A stretch of DNA of 14,348 bases. It comes from an uncultured Lacticaseibacillus sp. GTDB taxonomy: Bacteria; Bacillota; Bacilli; Lactobacillales; Lactobacillaceae. Shown piece by piece: positions 1-6,727 of this stretch (position 1 is its first letter; every line of letters starts with the position of its first letter). The stretch lies in assembly GCA_934339215.1 (NCBI GenBank), contig CAKRHU010000007.1:1-14348 (forward strand), read 5' to 3'. The notes beneath the pieces were generated by a model, which was not told the DNA's origin, ran no database searches, and worked only from the letters and a program-made list of their open reading frames with translations. Both the position numbers and the translations under genes were made by a program.

Positions 1-647
1 CCAAATAGTTGATTGGCAAACGGCTGAAAAGCACGCCGAAGGGAAACAAGATCGCCACCGGAAAAATCGGTAATACGGTGGGCAAAAAGCTGGGTGGTGA
101 GCTTCCGATAAGTCGTTGCACTAACTTGATTGCTTAAGTGCGTGTCGAGCAGGCGTAAATTCAGTTTGATCAGTTGGCTATCGAGTATTCGCGTCAAGCA
201 AAGCGCAATTGCGAGAGCAGCGACGAAGCCAACGGTAAACGTGATGACGTTTTCGAGCAGGTATTGGGCGATGATGTCGACGGGATGCTTACCCACCAGT
301 AGGTACGCCGTGGTTTCTTGGCGGCGATGATGTGCGGCACCAAGGGCGAATCCTGCGGCGATAATCGCCAAGCCGATCACGCAATCCCACCACCAGGTCT
401 GATATTGCGCAGAAACCTGGGTATAGGCGGCGGTCACTTGCGCAACGAGATGTTTGGCGGAACGCAATGCGTCTGTGTCGAATTGATTAAGGCGCGTGTT
501 GAAGCCGGTTTGACTATTAAGGTTTAACTGGTTAGCTGTCAAGAGGCTGACACTGATTAGCGTGAAACCAAAAACGACCAAAGCGCTCGCACAGTATAGC
601 CAGCGATGGTAGCTGAGTGCTTTAATCGCTCTTTCGATAAATCGCAT
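1..647 (-). CDS. ABC transporter permease, FtsX/MacB-like, C-terminus beyond window
   Basis: An open frame of 215 codons runs from an ATG at 647 to the window edge without a stop, so the gene is cut by the window. The start is fixed by AGGTGA four bases upstream. Visible layout: a membrane segment at about residues 18-36, a short polar extracytoplasmic stretch (about 38-84), a second membrane segment (about 88-105), then a cytoplasmic RRQE..AYLLVGKHP..II stretch leading into a third membrane segment (about 130-152). This order, with a charged 'lvGk' loop before the third helix, is what I know of the FtsX-like permease domain of MacB/BceB-type exporters. Its partner ATPase would lie outside the window. 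The substrate cannot be told. Its promoter region carries a direct repeat, which suggests control by a response regulator. Confidence 0.72.
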   Translation of the reverse strand, partial: MRFIERAIKALSYHRWLYCASALVVFGFTLISVSLLTANQLNLNSQTGFNTRLNQFDTDALRSAKHLVAQVTAAYTQVSAQYQTWWWDCVIGLAIIAAGFALGAAHHRRQETTAYLLVGKHPVDIIAQYLLENVITFTVGFVAALAIALCLTRILDSQLIKLNLRLLDTHLSNQVSATTYRKLTTQLFAHRITDFSGGDLVSLRRAFQPFANQLF

Positions 648-671
648 GTCGTCACCTCACTGAATGTTTTT

Positions 672-704
672 AGTATAGCGGTGAGGTTTGAACAAAATAT
701 GAAC
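672..704 (-). promoter_or_regulatory. Putative promoter of the ABC permease with an 11-bp-period direct repeat
   Basis: On the minus strand a TATACT -10 box (677-672) lies 25 bases before the permease start codon. The -35 position is poor (ATATTT at 17 bp). GTTCA occurs twice, 11 bp apart (704-689), overlapping that weak -35. Direct repeats at about one helical turn over a weak -35 are typical of OmpR-family activators, such as those controlling bacitracin-type ABC exporters. Regulator identity is inference. Confidence 0.4.
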
Positions 705-789
705 TTTATGGGGAATTCGGTGATCATCGTCTTTGAGAGATCGTGACAGGTTAGTCAAACCATGCCCCCAACGCGATTGTTCAATCAGA

Positions 790-837
790 AAGACAAACGC
801 CCATCATCGCGATGTGTTTCAGTCGCGATGATGGGCG
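790..837 (-). terminator. Rho-independent terminator of ltaS
   Basis: A perfect 15-bp inverted repeat (798-812 with 823-837, 10-base loop) begins 17 bases after the ltaS stop codon. On the minus strand it is followed by the U-rich tract TTTGTCTTTCT. It separates ltaS from the ABC permease gene downstream. Confidence 0.9.
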
Positions 838-853
838 GATATTATGAGAGGGG

Positions 854-3052
854 TTATTCACTAGAGGAGCTGTTACTGGCGACCTTCGCCTTGAGCACAC
901 TCTTGGGAAACTTGGTCAGAACACTGGGATCGCTTGTGACCTCAGGCGCATCAGTGTGAAAATCACTCACGGTACTTTGATTATGATTTTGACTGTAAAG
1001 CGAGGTGGACTGGCCACCGAGCTGTTGTTCCGTCTGCAAGACACTCGTGAGACTGGCAGCATAATCAGCCGTGTCAGGAGCTACTGGCGTGAATCCAGTT
1101 GGCACATAGAAGCGCAACAAGTTTTTTGATGCGACCGTGTCCGATAAGGCGAGGGCTTGATTGACCGCTTTTTGGGTCGTCTTCAGTTGGTGCTTGAGGC
1201 TGGCGTTGGGCTGCACGACTTCGCCGGTTCGGTTGAGATAGACCGTGTTGCCGATGACGGTGTAGCGCGGTGTGACGAAGTGGTGATTACGGAAGGCGAC
1301 CGTTTGATCGTGTTGCGCTGATAACAAGTCGGTGCCGAACTGGACATATGGTTTCGAGTTGACGCCGAGTAGATGTAGGAGGGTCGGGAGCACGTCAATT
1401 TCGCCACCGTAAGTATGGCGAATACCGCCTTTTAATCCTGGCATATTGAAAATCAACGGCACCCGTTGCAGACTGGCATCATCATAGCCGGTCCAGTCCT
1501 TGGCCGATTTGCCGAGCAGTGGTGCTAACGTCTTGTTACGGTCGTTGGAGATGCCGTAGTGGTCACCGTACATCATGATAAGCGAGTTCTTGTATAGGCC
1601 ACTGCTCTTGAGATAGGCGAAGAATTCCTTCAATGCGGCATCGAGATAATGCGCAGTGCGGAAATACCCGTTGATCGTCGGATCGGACGTGCCTGCGTCA
1701 GGAAAGTCGGTGTCGCTGTCTGCGATATAGAATGGATAGTGGTTCGTGGTGGTGATGATCTTACTGTAAAACGGTTGCTGGAGGCGCTCCATGTATTTGA
1801 CCGATTCACCAAACATAAGCTTGTCTTTGATGCCGTAATCAGTCGTCTGATCAGTGGCGTGTGCATAAAAGTCACCGTCAAAGAAGTATTGATAACCCAG
1901 ACTCTTGTACGCGTTGTTCCGGTTCCAGAAGCTACCATCACCACCGTGCATTACCGCAGTCGTATAGCCGGAAGTTTGCTTCAAAATTGCTGGTGCGGCC
2001 TGGAAGGTATTGTCGGAGCCGAGACTGGTGAATAGGCTACCAGATTCGAGCCCAAACATACCGGTTTCGAGCATGTTTTCGGCATCGCTTGTTTTTCCGG
2101 CCCCGACTTGGTTGAAGAAATTGTCAAACGACAAGGTGTTCTTATCTTTAACGAGGCTGTTGAGAAACGGCGTGACCTCCTGACCATCGACCTTGAAGTT
2201 GATCAGAAATTGTTGAAATGACTCAAGGTGGATGATGATCACATTTTTGCCCTTGGCCACACCGGCGTACTGAACGTTCGGTGCGGCATAGTGGTTGTGG
2301 GTATAAGCAAGGACCTTGTCCATGTCACTGGCGTCGGCCTGGGCGCGCACCTGTGAGTTCTGCGCCGTTTTGACACCGTCGTATAAGGTGAATGGGGCTA
2401 AGCCCAAGTACTTGACGGTGTAGTTGTGATCAAACGTTCTCGTGAGCAGATTCGGCCGGTTTAATTCGGCAATCGCCATATTCACGGCGAAAACTGCCAA
2501 GGCGATCATCGAGACCGCTTGGGGAAGATGAAAGGCCGTTGGTCTACGGTCGAGACGCAGACCAAAATGCGGCCACCGTAGCGACTGTCCCTGTAAATAA
2601 CGCCAGATGTTGACGATGGCGGCAATGAACTCGGCGATGACGACCAACCCGATATCGACCAGATAGACGAGATCGCGTGGGGTCATCATGTTGAAGGTGC
2701 TGGCACCAAGTCCTTGGGAGACCTTAGAGGCCCCAAGCATCGTTGCAATCGTCAGAAAATCACTAAACTCTCGATAATACAGCACGTTGGCGACCAACAA
2801 GAGGTTCAATAAGAGATAAACGATGATCGCAACGATGTAGCCGGTGTGCGGTTTCTTAGGGTACATGGCTAGGCTGAGCAGTAATAGCCCCGTTCCGAGC
2901 GGGTTAAGTAGCAGTAAGCCTTGTTGAATGATGCCGGTGGCGCCGAGGGTGAAATCGACATGATAGGCAAAGAGCGTTTTGGCCCAGAATAAGGCGAGTA
3001 GTAGCAACACGAAACCGAGTCTAGTCGATCGCATGCGAGAAATGATGTGCAC
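854..3052 (-). CDS. ltaS: Lipoteichoic acid synthase family sulfatase-fold protein
   Basis: A 732 aa polytopic membrane enzyme that adds glycerol-phosphate units from phosphatidylglycerol to build lipoteichoic acid at the outer membrane face. About five N-terminal membrane helices (near 12-29, 45-64, 71-92, 128-149, 178-196) precede an extracellular sulfatase/AlkP-like domain. LtaS landmarks are visible: Glu277 in HLES, the nucleophile Thr321 in GKTSDAE, His369, Trp376 and Arg378 in FWNR, His438 in TNHYPF, and Asp497-His498 in YGDHYG. I chose the GTG start at 3052 because AAGGAGG lies seven bases upstream. An ATG 20 codons earlier lies inside the promoter region and has no such site. It is somewhat longer than staphylococcal LtaS (about 646 aa), with a Gln/Ser-rich C-terminal tail. 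Lactobacilli often have paralogues, so which polymer activity it has is not certain. Confidence 0.88.
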   Translation of the reverse strand: MHIISRMRSTRLGFVLLLLALFWAKTLFAYHVDFTLGATGIIQQGLLLLNPLGTGLLLLSLAMYPKKPHTGYIVAIIVYLLLNLLLVANVLYYREFSDFLTIATMLGASKVSQGLGASTFNMMTPRDLVYLVDIGLVVIAEFIAAIVNIWRYLQGQSLRWPHFGLRLDRRPTAFHLPQAVSMIALAVFAVNMAIAELNRPNLLTRTFDHNYTVKYLGLAPFTLYDGVKTAQNSQVRAQADASDMDKVLAYTHNHYAAPNVQYAGVAKGKNVIIIHLESFQQFLINFKVDGQEVTPFLNSLVKDKNTLSFDNFFNQVGAGKTSDAENMLETGMFGLESGSLFTSLGSDNTFQAAPAILKQTSGYTTAVMHGGDGSFWNRNNAYKSLGYQYFFDGDFYAHATDQTTDYGIKDKLMFGESVKYMERLQQPFYSKIITTTNHYPFYIADSDTDFPDAGTSDPTINGYFRTAHYLDAALKEFFAYLKSSGLYKNSLIMMYGDHYGISNDRNKTLAPLLGKSAKDWTGYDDASLQRVPLIFNMPGLKGGIRHTYGGEIDVLPTLLHLLGVNSKPYVQFGTDLLSAQHDQTVAFRNHHFVTPRYTVIGNTVYLNRTGEVVQPNASLKHQLKTTQKAVNQALALSDTVASKNLLRFYVPTGFTPVAPDTADYAASLTSVLQTEQQLGGQSTSLYSQNHNQSTVSDFHTDAPEVTSDPSVLTKFPKSVLKAKVASNSSSSE

Positions 3053-3083
3053 AGTCGCGCCTCCTTGAGATATTGTCTTCCAT

Positions 3084-3112
3084 ATTGTACCTGTGTCGTC
3101 TGGTCGTCGCAA
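3084..3112 (-). promoter_or_regulatory. Promoter of ltaS
   Basis: On the minus strand TTGCGA (3112-3107) and TACAAT (3089-3084) are separated by exactly 17 bp. The SD begins 17 bases after the -10. This supports the GTG start at 3052, because the longer frame would begin inside the promoter. Confidence 0.7.
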
Positions 3113-3177
3113 ACTTCATCAGGACTTTAATAGAAGTCTTAAGTTCGGGACCAACATATTCACGCATTCGGTGTCTC

Positions 3178-3199
3178 TGGTACAATGAGTCAATGGAGG
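3178..3199 (+). promoter_or_regulatory. Extended -10 promoter and ribosome binding site of the vanZ-like gene
   Basis: TGG-TACAAT (3178-3186) is an extended -10 box without a convincing -35. GGAGG at 3195-3199 sits six bases before the ATG at 3206, so the leader is very short. The promoter diverges from that of ltaS. Confidence 0.5.
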
Positions 3200-3205
3200 A
3201 TTGCG

Positions 3206-3820
3206 ATGCTGTTTCTTGGACCCCTTTACCGATTGGTAGCGGCAAGTCGGTTTGCAGAAGTGAATCACTGGCCACTGTTGCGCCTGATATTTTACTCGTT
3301 AGATAAAACGCTGCTGTATCTACTCATATTCTTAGGTTTGCGCTGGGGCTACGCGCTTTTCAGGCACCATCCGTTGACTTGGCGTCACGAGCTCAAAGTT
3401 ACGGTATTTGCTGGGTATATTATTTTGCTATTGGCGTTGACCGTGTTCCGTAATGTGTATTATCCATGGCAGTTACAGTTTCATTGGCACCGCAGCCTCA
3501 GTGTGATCAATACGACCCCACTGATCGAGACGTGGAAGTTGCGTCAGGGCCTGAGCCAGTTTGACTTTTGGTATCAGTCGTTAGGCAATGTCGTGTGGTT
3601 TCTGCCGTTTGGCTGGGGGATGGCTAGCCTGACGCAGCGCTTCGGGTTCTTCCGTGTCGCGTTGCGAGGATTGATGCTGAGTTTGATGATCGAGTGCCTC
3701 CAGTTTCTGCTGATCTCGGGTGTCGCGGATATTGATGATGTGATTTTTAATGTCACAGGGGCCTTGTTCGGTTACTGGCTGTTCCGTCTGTGGCATCCAA
3801 GACTTAACCGATACAAATAG
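3206..3820 (+). CDS. VanZ-family membrane protein
   Basis: A 204 aa integral membrane protein of the VanZ-like family. Enterococcal VanZ gives low-level teicoplanin resistance by an unclear mechanism; most chromosomal homologues have no known role. Family features seen here are the N-terminal helices (about 34-52 and 66-82), the WFLPFGW stretch at 131-137, Glu163 and Gln166 in the IECLQ helix, and the conserved DIDDVIFN..G..FGY signature at 175-190. The start at 3206 is chosen because GGAGG precedes it by six bases. An in-frame ATG at 3185 overlaps the -10 box and has no SD. It is divergent from ltaS, which fits a cell-envelope neighbourhood. A perfect hairpin terminator follows. Confidence 0.82.
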   Translation: MLFLGPLYRLVAASRFAEVNHWPLLRLIFYSLDKTLLYLLIFLGLRWGYALFRHHPLTWRHELKVTVFAGYIILLLALTVFRNVYYPWQLQFHWHRSLSVINTTPLIETWKLRQGLSQFDFWYQSLGNVVWFLPFGWGMASLTQRFGFFRVALRGLMLSLMIECLQFLLISGVADIDDVIFNVTGALFGYWLFRLWHPRLNRYK

Positions 3821-3831
3821 TTTGAAAAATC

Positions 3832-3874
3832 AAAACACCTTCGTCTATGAATCGGTCATGGGCGAAGGTGTTTT
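3832..3874. terminator. Terminator after the vanZ-like gene, possibly bidirectional
   Basis: AAAACACCTTCG (3832-3843) pairs perfectly with CGAAGGTGTTTT (3863-3874), a 12-bp stem around a 19-base loop that holds a smaller ATGA/TCAT stem. The plus strand ends in TTTT inside the stem. The minus strand has a better T tract (GATTTTTC) after it, so it could stop transcription from both sides. Confidence 0.8.
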
Positions 3875-4190
3875 AATGTGAAGGACGAATCCGTACCCGA
3901 GTCAACGGAAAATAACGAAGAGCGTCTTATAATTAAATTAATATAACTCATAAATTTTCTGAAAATCAAAACTCTGGCATCACTAATTTGAAACTGAGTA
4001 GATATTTCAACACCAAAACAGGACAAAACACCGATTGTCACATGTTTTTTTCGGTTTTTTTGTAATTACTGGAAATCAGCGATATGAATGGCGCAAATTG
4101 GGGGTTATTGGCGGTTATTGACAGCAATCTAAACCGAGTGGCACCGATTTCAGTATTCGGTTTCATAGCGTATGCCTTGATCTAGAGCGG
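3875..4190. other. AT-rich gene-free intergenic stretch
   Basis: No gene is supported here. A 61-codon minus-strand frame (3856-4041) has no ribosome binding site and ends inside the terminator. Small structures seen are GGTTATTG repeated with a 10-bp period (4103-4110 and 4113-4120) and a 7-bp inverted repeat AAACCGA/TCGGTTT (4131-4137 with 4157-4163), both upstream of the glcU promoter. There is also a TTGACA (4118-4123) without a matching -10. Confidence 0.6.
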
Positions 4191-4219
4191 TTGAAATGAA
4201 AACGAAATCAAGATAAAAT
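4191..4219 (+). promoter_or_regulatory. glcU promoter with an embedded cre (CcpA) site
   Basis: TTGAAA (4191-4196) and TAAAAT (4214-4219) are spaced by 17 bp. Positions 4196-4210 (ATGAAAACGAAATCA) match every fixed position of the degenerate catabolite-responsive element WTGNAANCGNWNNCW. It lies between the -35 and -10, within a longer TTGA...TCAA dyad. This placement fits repression by CcpA/HPr-Ser-P during growth on preferred sugars. The promoter call is strong; CcpA binding is inferred from the motif. Confidence 0.75.
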
Positions 4220-4286
4220 AACTACTTGTGTATTTTGATTGAACACAATAAATCTGAATAAACTTTAAATGGAAAGAGGAGAGGTA

Positions 4287-5138
4287 ATGGCAATCATTAT
4301 CGCATTGATCCCAGCAATTGCTTGGGGGTCTATCGGTTTAGTAAGCGGCAAGCTTGGCGGGAACGCTTATCAGCAAACATTAGGGATGACAGTGGGTGCA
4401 CTGGTCTTCGGCATTGGAACCTGGTTGTTCGCACATCCAGTAATGGATACGAAGGTTTGGTTGCTTGGAATTTTATCAGGATTGTTTTGGGCATTAGGCC
4501 AAAGCCAGCAATTCCAGGCGATGAAATATGTTGGTGTCTCGATGACGGTGCCGATTTCTACCGGGATGCAACTCGTTGCCAGCACCTTGGCCGGCGCGTT
4601 GTTGTTCGGCGAATGGAAGACAGGTAAGGATGTCACCATGGGACTGCTGGCCTTGGTGCTGTTGGTCATCGGGGCAACCTTATCTTCTCGTAAAGAAAAA
4701 ATGGCAGATGCTGGGGCTTCAACCTCTTATGGCAAAGGCATCCGGACCTTGCTGATTTCGACGGCGGGGTATGCGGGTTACACCATCGTGGTTAATGCGG
4801 GTCACCTTGGGGCGACTGCGGTCGTCTTACCACAATCGATCGGGATGCTAGTCGGGGCGTTATTGTTCTCGATCGGACACGATGCCTTTCAAAAGGCGAC
4901 GGCCAAGAACATCGTTACCGGGTTGCTCTGGGGTACCGGGAATGTGTTCATGTTGGTCGCAATGAGTTCGGTTGGTTTGGCGATCGCCTACTCGATGTCA
5001 CAGATGGGAATTGTCATCTCCACATTCGGGTCGATCTTCTTGCTCGGCGAACGTAAGACGCACAAGGAAATGACTTGGGTCACCTGGGGTGCGATCTTGA
5101 TCATCGCCGGTGGGATCGTGCTAGGGATGATGAAGTAA
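4287..5138 (+). CDS. glcU: Glucose/ribose porter (GRP) family sugar uptake protein
   Basis: A 283 aa, very hydrophobic protein with about ten predicted membrane helices and two related halves, of the usual size for the GRP family of the drug/metabolite transporter superfamily (GlcU, RbsU). The N-terminus IPAIAWGSIGLVSGKLGG and the internal FWALGQSQQFQAMKYVGVS and TGMQLV..T..G.L.FGEW segments fit that family as I know it. It probably imports glucose by proton symport without phosphorylation. The product would then need glucokinase before the isomerase encoded next door. The ATG at 4287 is chosen because AGAGGAGAGG ends just upstream; the in-frame ATG at 4269 would lie upstream of that site. 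The promoter contains a cre site. Substrate (glucose rather than ribose) is inferred from the pgi neighbour. Confidence 0.82.
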   Translation: MAIIIALIPAIAWGSIGLVSGKLGGNAYQQTLGMTVGALVFGIGTWLFAHPVMDTKVWLLGILSGLFWALGQSQQFQAMKYVGVSMTVPISTGMQLVASTLAGALLFGEWKTGKDVTMGLLALVLLVIGATLSSRKEKMADAGASTSYGKGIRTLLISTAGYAGYTIVVNAGHLGATAVVLPQSIGMLVGALLFSIGHDAFQKATAKNIVTGLLWGTGNVFMLVAMSSVGLAIAYSMSQMGIVISTFGSIFLLGERKTHKEMTWVTWGAILIIAGGIVLGMMK

Positions 5139-5184
5139 TAAGATGCATGGGACTGAATCAAATCGGTTATAATCATATATAGGA

Positions 5185-5238
5185 AAGGCGCCTGCTATGA
5201 ACATTTCCATAAATTTCATAGTGGGCGCCTTGCTTTTT
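5185..5238 (+). terminator. Terminator between glcU and pgi
   Basis: A 17-bp stem (5185-5201 with 5215-5231) with two G-T wobbles and a 13-base loop is followed by TGCTTTTT. A TATAAT (5168-5173) lies just before the hairpin. The structure therefore either ends glcU or belongs to a short separate transcript. Confidence 0.85.
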
Positions 5239-5258
5239 CACAGGTTAGTGTTTAAAGT
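5230..5258 (+). promoter_or_regulatory. Weak candidate promoter for pgi
   Basis: TTGCTT (5230-5235), 17 bp, TAAAGT (5253-5258) is the best pair I find between the glcU terminator and pgi. It overlaps the terminator tail. A highly expressed glycolytic gene would be expected to have a better promoter, so this is tentative. Confidence 0.3.
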
Positions 5259-5299
5259 TGAAAATGTGTTTGAGTGAAAATTTAGGAGGAACGCAGATA

Positions 5300-6640
5300 A
5301 TGGCTACAATTTCATTTGATGCATCAAAATTAGACAAGTTCGTTGCACCACACGAACTCGACCAGATGCAAACCTTAGTAACTGCTGCTGATAAGGAATT
5401 ACGTGAAGGCACCGGTGCCGGTGCTGACTTCCGTGGGTTCTTAGACCTGCCAGTTGACTATGACAAGGACGAATTCGCCCGTATCAAGGCGGCGGCCAAG
5501 AAGATTCAATCCGACTCTGAGGTCTTCGTGGCAATCGGTATTGGTGGTTCATACTTAGGCGCACGCATGGCCTTTGACTTCTTGTCTCACACCTTCCGCA
5601 ACTACGAACCTGGTCGCAAGTTGCCAGAAGTTTACTTTGCTGGTAACTCGATCTCCGGTTCATACCTCGCAGACCTGATTGAAATGATCGGCGACCGCGA
5701 CTTCTCCTTGAACGTGATCTCCAAGTCTGGGACAACGACCGAACCTTCGATTGCTTTCCGCGTCTTGAAGGCTAAGCTGATCGAAAAGTACGGTGCCGAA
5801 GAAGCGAAGAAGCGGATCTACGCAACAACTGACCGCGCTAAGGGCGCATTGAAGACCGAGTCCGATGCTGAAGGTTACGAAGAATTCGTTGTGCCTGATG
5901 ATTTGGGTGGCCGTTACTCTGTTCTCTCCGCTGTTGGTTTGTTGCCGATTGCCGTTGCCGGCGGTGACATCGACAAGCTGATGGCAGGTGCTGCGGCTGG
6001 TCGCGAAGCATACGCAGACGCCGATCTGAAGAAGAACGAAGCTTATCAGTATGCCGCTTATCGTAACATTTTGTACCGTAAGGGTTACACCACTGAATTG
6101 CTTGAGAACTACGAACCAACATTGCAATACCTTGGCGAATGGTGGAAGCAATTGATGGGTGAATCCGAAGGTAAGGATCAAAAGGGCATCTACCCATCAT
6201 CCGCAAACTTCACCACCGACTTGCACTCCTTGGGCCAATACATCCAAGAAGGCCTGCGTAACCTGATGGAAACTGTAGTTTGGGTTGAGAACCCGAACAA
6301 GGACGTCACCATTCCAGTCGAAAAGGGTAGCAAAGACGGTCTTGAATTCCTTGAAGGCAAGAAGATGTCTTACGTCAACCGCAAGGCTTATGAAGGGGTT
6401 GTTCTTGCCCATACTGATGGCGGCGTGCCAGTGATGACCGTCTCTGTCGACCAGCAAGACGCCTTCACCTTGGGCTACTTGATCTCCTTCTTCGAGTACG
6501 CGGTTGCTATTTCTGGCTATCTCAATGGGATCAACCCGTTCAATCAGCCAGGGGTTGAAGCATACAAACGCAACATGTTTGGTTTGCTCGGCAAGCCTGG
6601 CTACGAAGACCTTACCAAGGAACTCAACGAACGCCTGTAA
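5300..6640 (+). CDS. pgi: Glucose-6-phosphate isomerase
   Basis: A cytoplasmic glycolytic enzyme that interconverts glucose 6-phosphate and fructose 6-phosphate. The 446 aa length is typical of the short bacterial form. Seen in order: [10 protein letters not shown] (sugar-phosphate site, 82-87 GSYLG region), SKSGTTTEP (about 141-149, phosphate binding), the family signature [14 protein letters not shown] (about 201-214), catalytic Glu288 in GESEGK, His309 in TDLHSLGQ and Lys423 in AYKRNMFG. The ATG at 5300 is chosen because AGGAGG lies ten bases upstream; an in-frame ATG at 5258 has no such site. Codon use looks highly optimised (few rare codons, many GAA, AAG, GGT), as expected for an abundant enzyme. 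The prophage integrase gene converges on its 3' end. Confidence 0.97.
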   Translation: MATISFDASKLDKFVAPHELDQMQTLVTAADKELREGTGAGADFRGFLDLPVDYDKDEFARIKAAAKKIQSDSEVFVAIGIGGSYLGARMAFDFLSHTFRNYEPGRKLPEVYFAGNSISGSYLADLIEMIGDRDFSLNVISKSGTTTEPSIAFRVLKAKLIEKYGAEEAKKRIYATTDRAKGALKTESDAEGYEEFVVPDDLGGRYSVLSAVGLLPIAVAGGDIDKLMAGAAAGREAYADADLKKNEAYQYAAYRNILYRKGYTTELLENYEPTLQYLGEWWKQLMGESEGKDQKGIYPSSANFTTDLHSLGQYIQEGLRNLMETVVWVENPNKDVTIPVEKGSKDGLEFLEGKKMSYVNRKAYEGVVLAHTDGGVPVMTVSVDQQDAFTLGYLISFFEYAVAISGYLNGINPFNQPGVEAYKRNMFGLLGKPGYEDLTKELNERL

Positions 6641-6701
6641 TACCAACGGTTTGAGCGTTTTTGAAAGAATGCGCTTAGGCCAAAATAAACATCGTTTCTC
6701 T

Positions 6702-6727
6702 CTTAACTGTTAAGAAAACTGTTAAGA
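6702..6727. repeat. Tandem AACTGTTAAGA repeats at the int 3' end
   Basis: AACTGTTAAGA occurs at 6705-6715 and 6717-6727, a 12-bp period. The first copy also sits in the dyad CTTAA-CTG-TTAAG (6702-6714). The repeats overlap the last codons and the stop of int, reading LNS-F-LNS. Short direct repeats beside int are typical of integrase arm-type binding sites or of the att region. That role is inferred. Confidence 0.45.

Noticed and set aside
1649..2035. Plus-strand frame of 128 codons inside ltaS
   Set aside because: Antisense to the conserved catalytic domain of ltaS, with no start signal and no recognisable product.
3856..4041. Minus-strand frame of 61 codons in the gap between the vanZ-like gene and glcU
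   Set aside because: No ribosome binding site, starts in an A/T run, ends inside the terminator hairpin, and the composition is unlike a protein.
5660..6206. Long open frames on the strand opposite pgi
   Set aside because: They are shadows caused by the strongly biased codon use of pgi and have no ribosome binding sites.
6642..6660. Short hairpin AACG...CGTT with T5 just after pgi as the pgi terminator
   Set aside because: The stem has only 4 bp; the GC-rich hairpin at 6740-6764 is far better.
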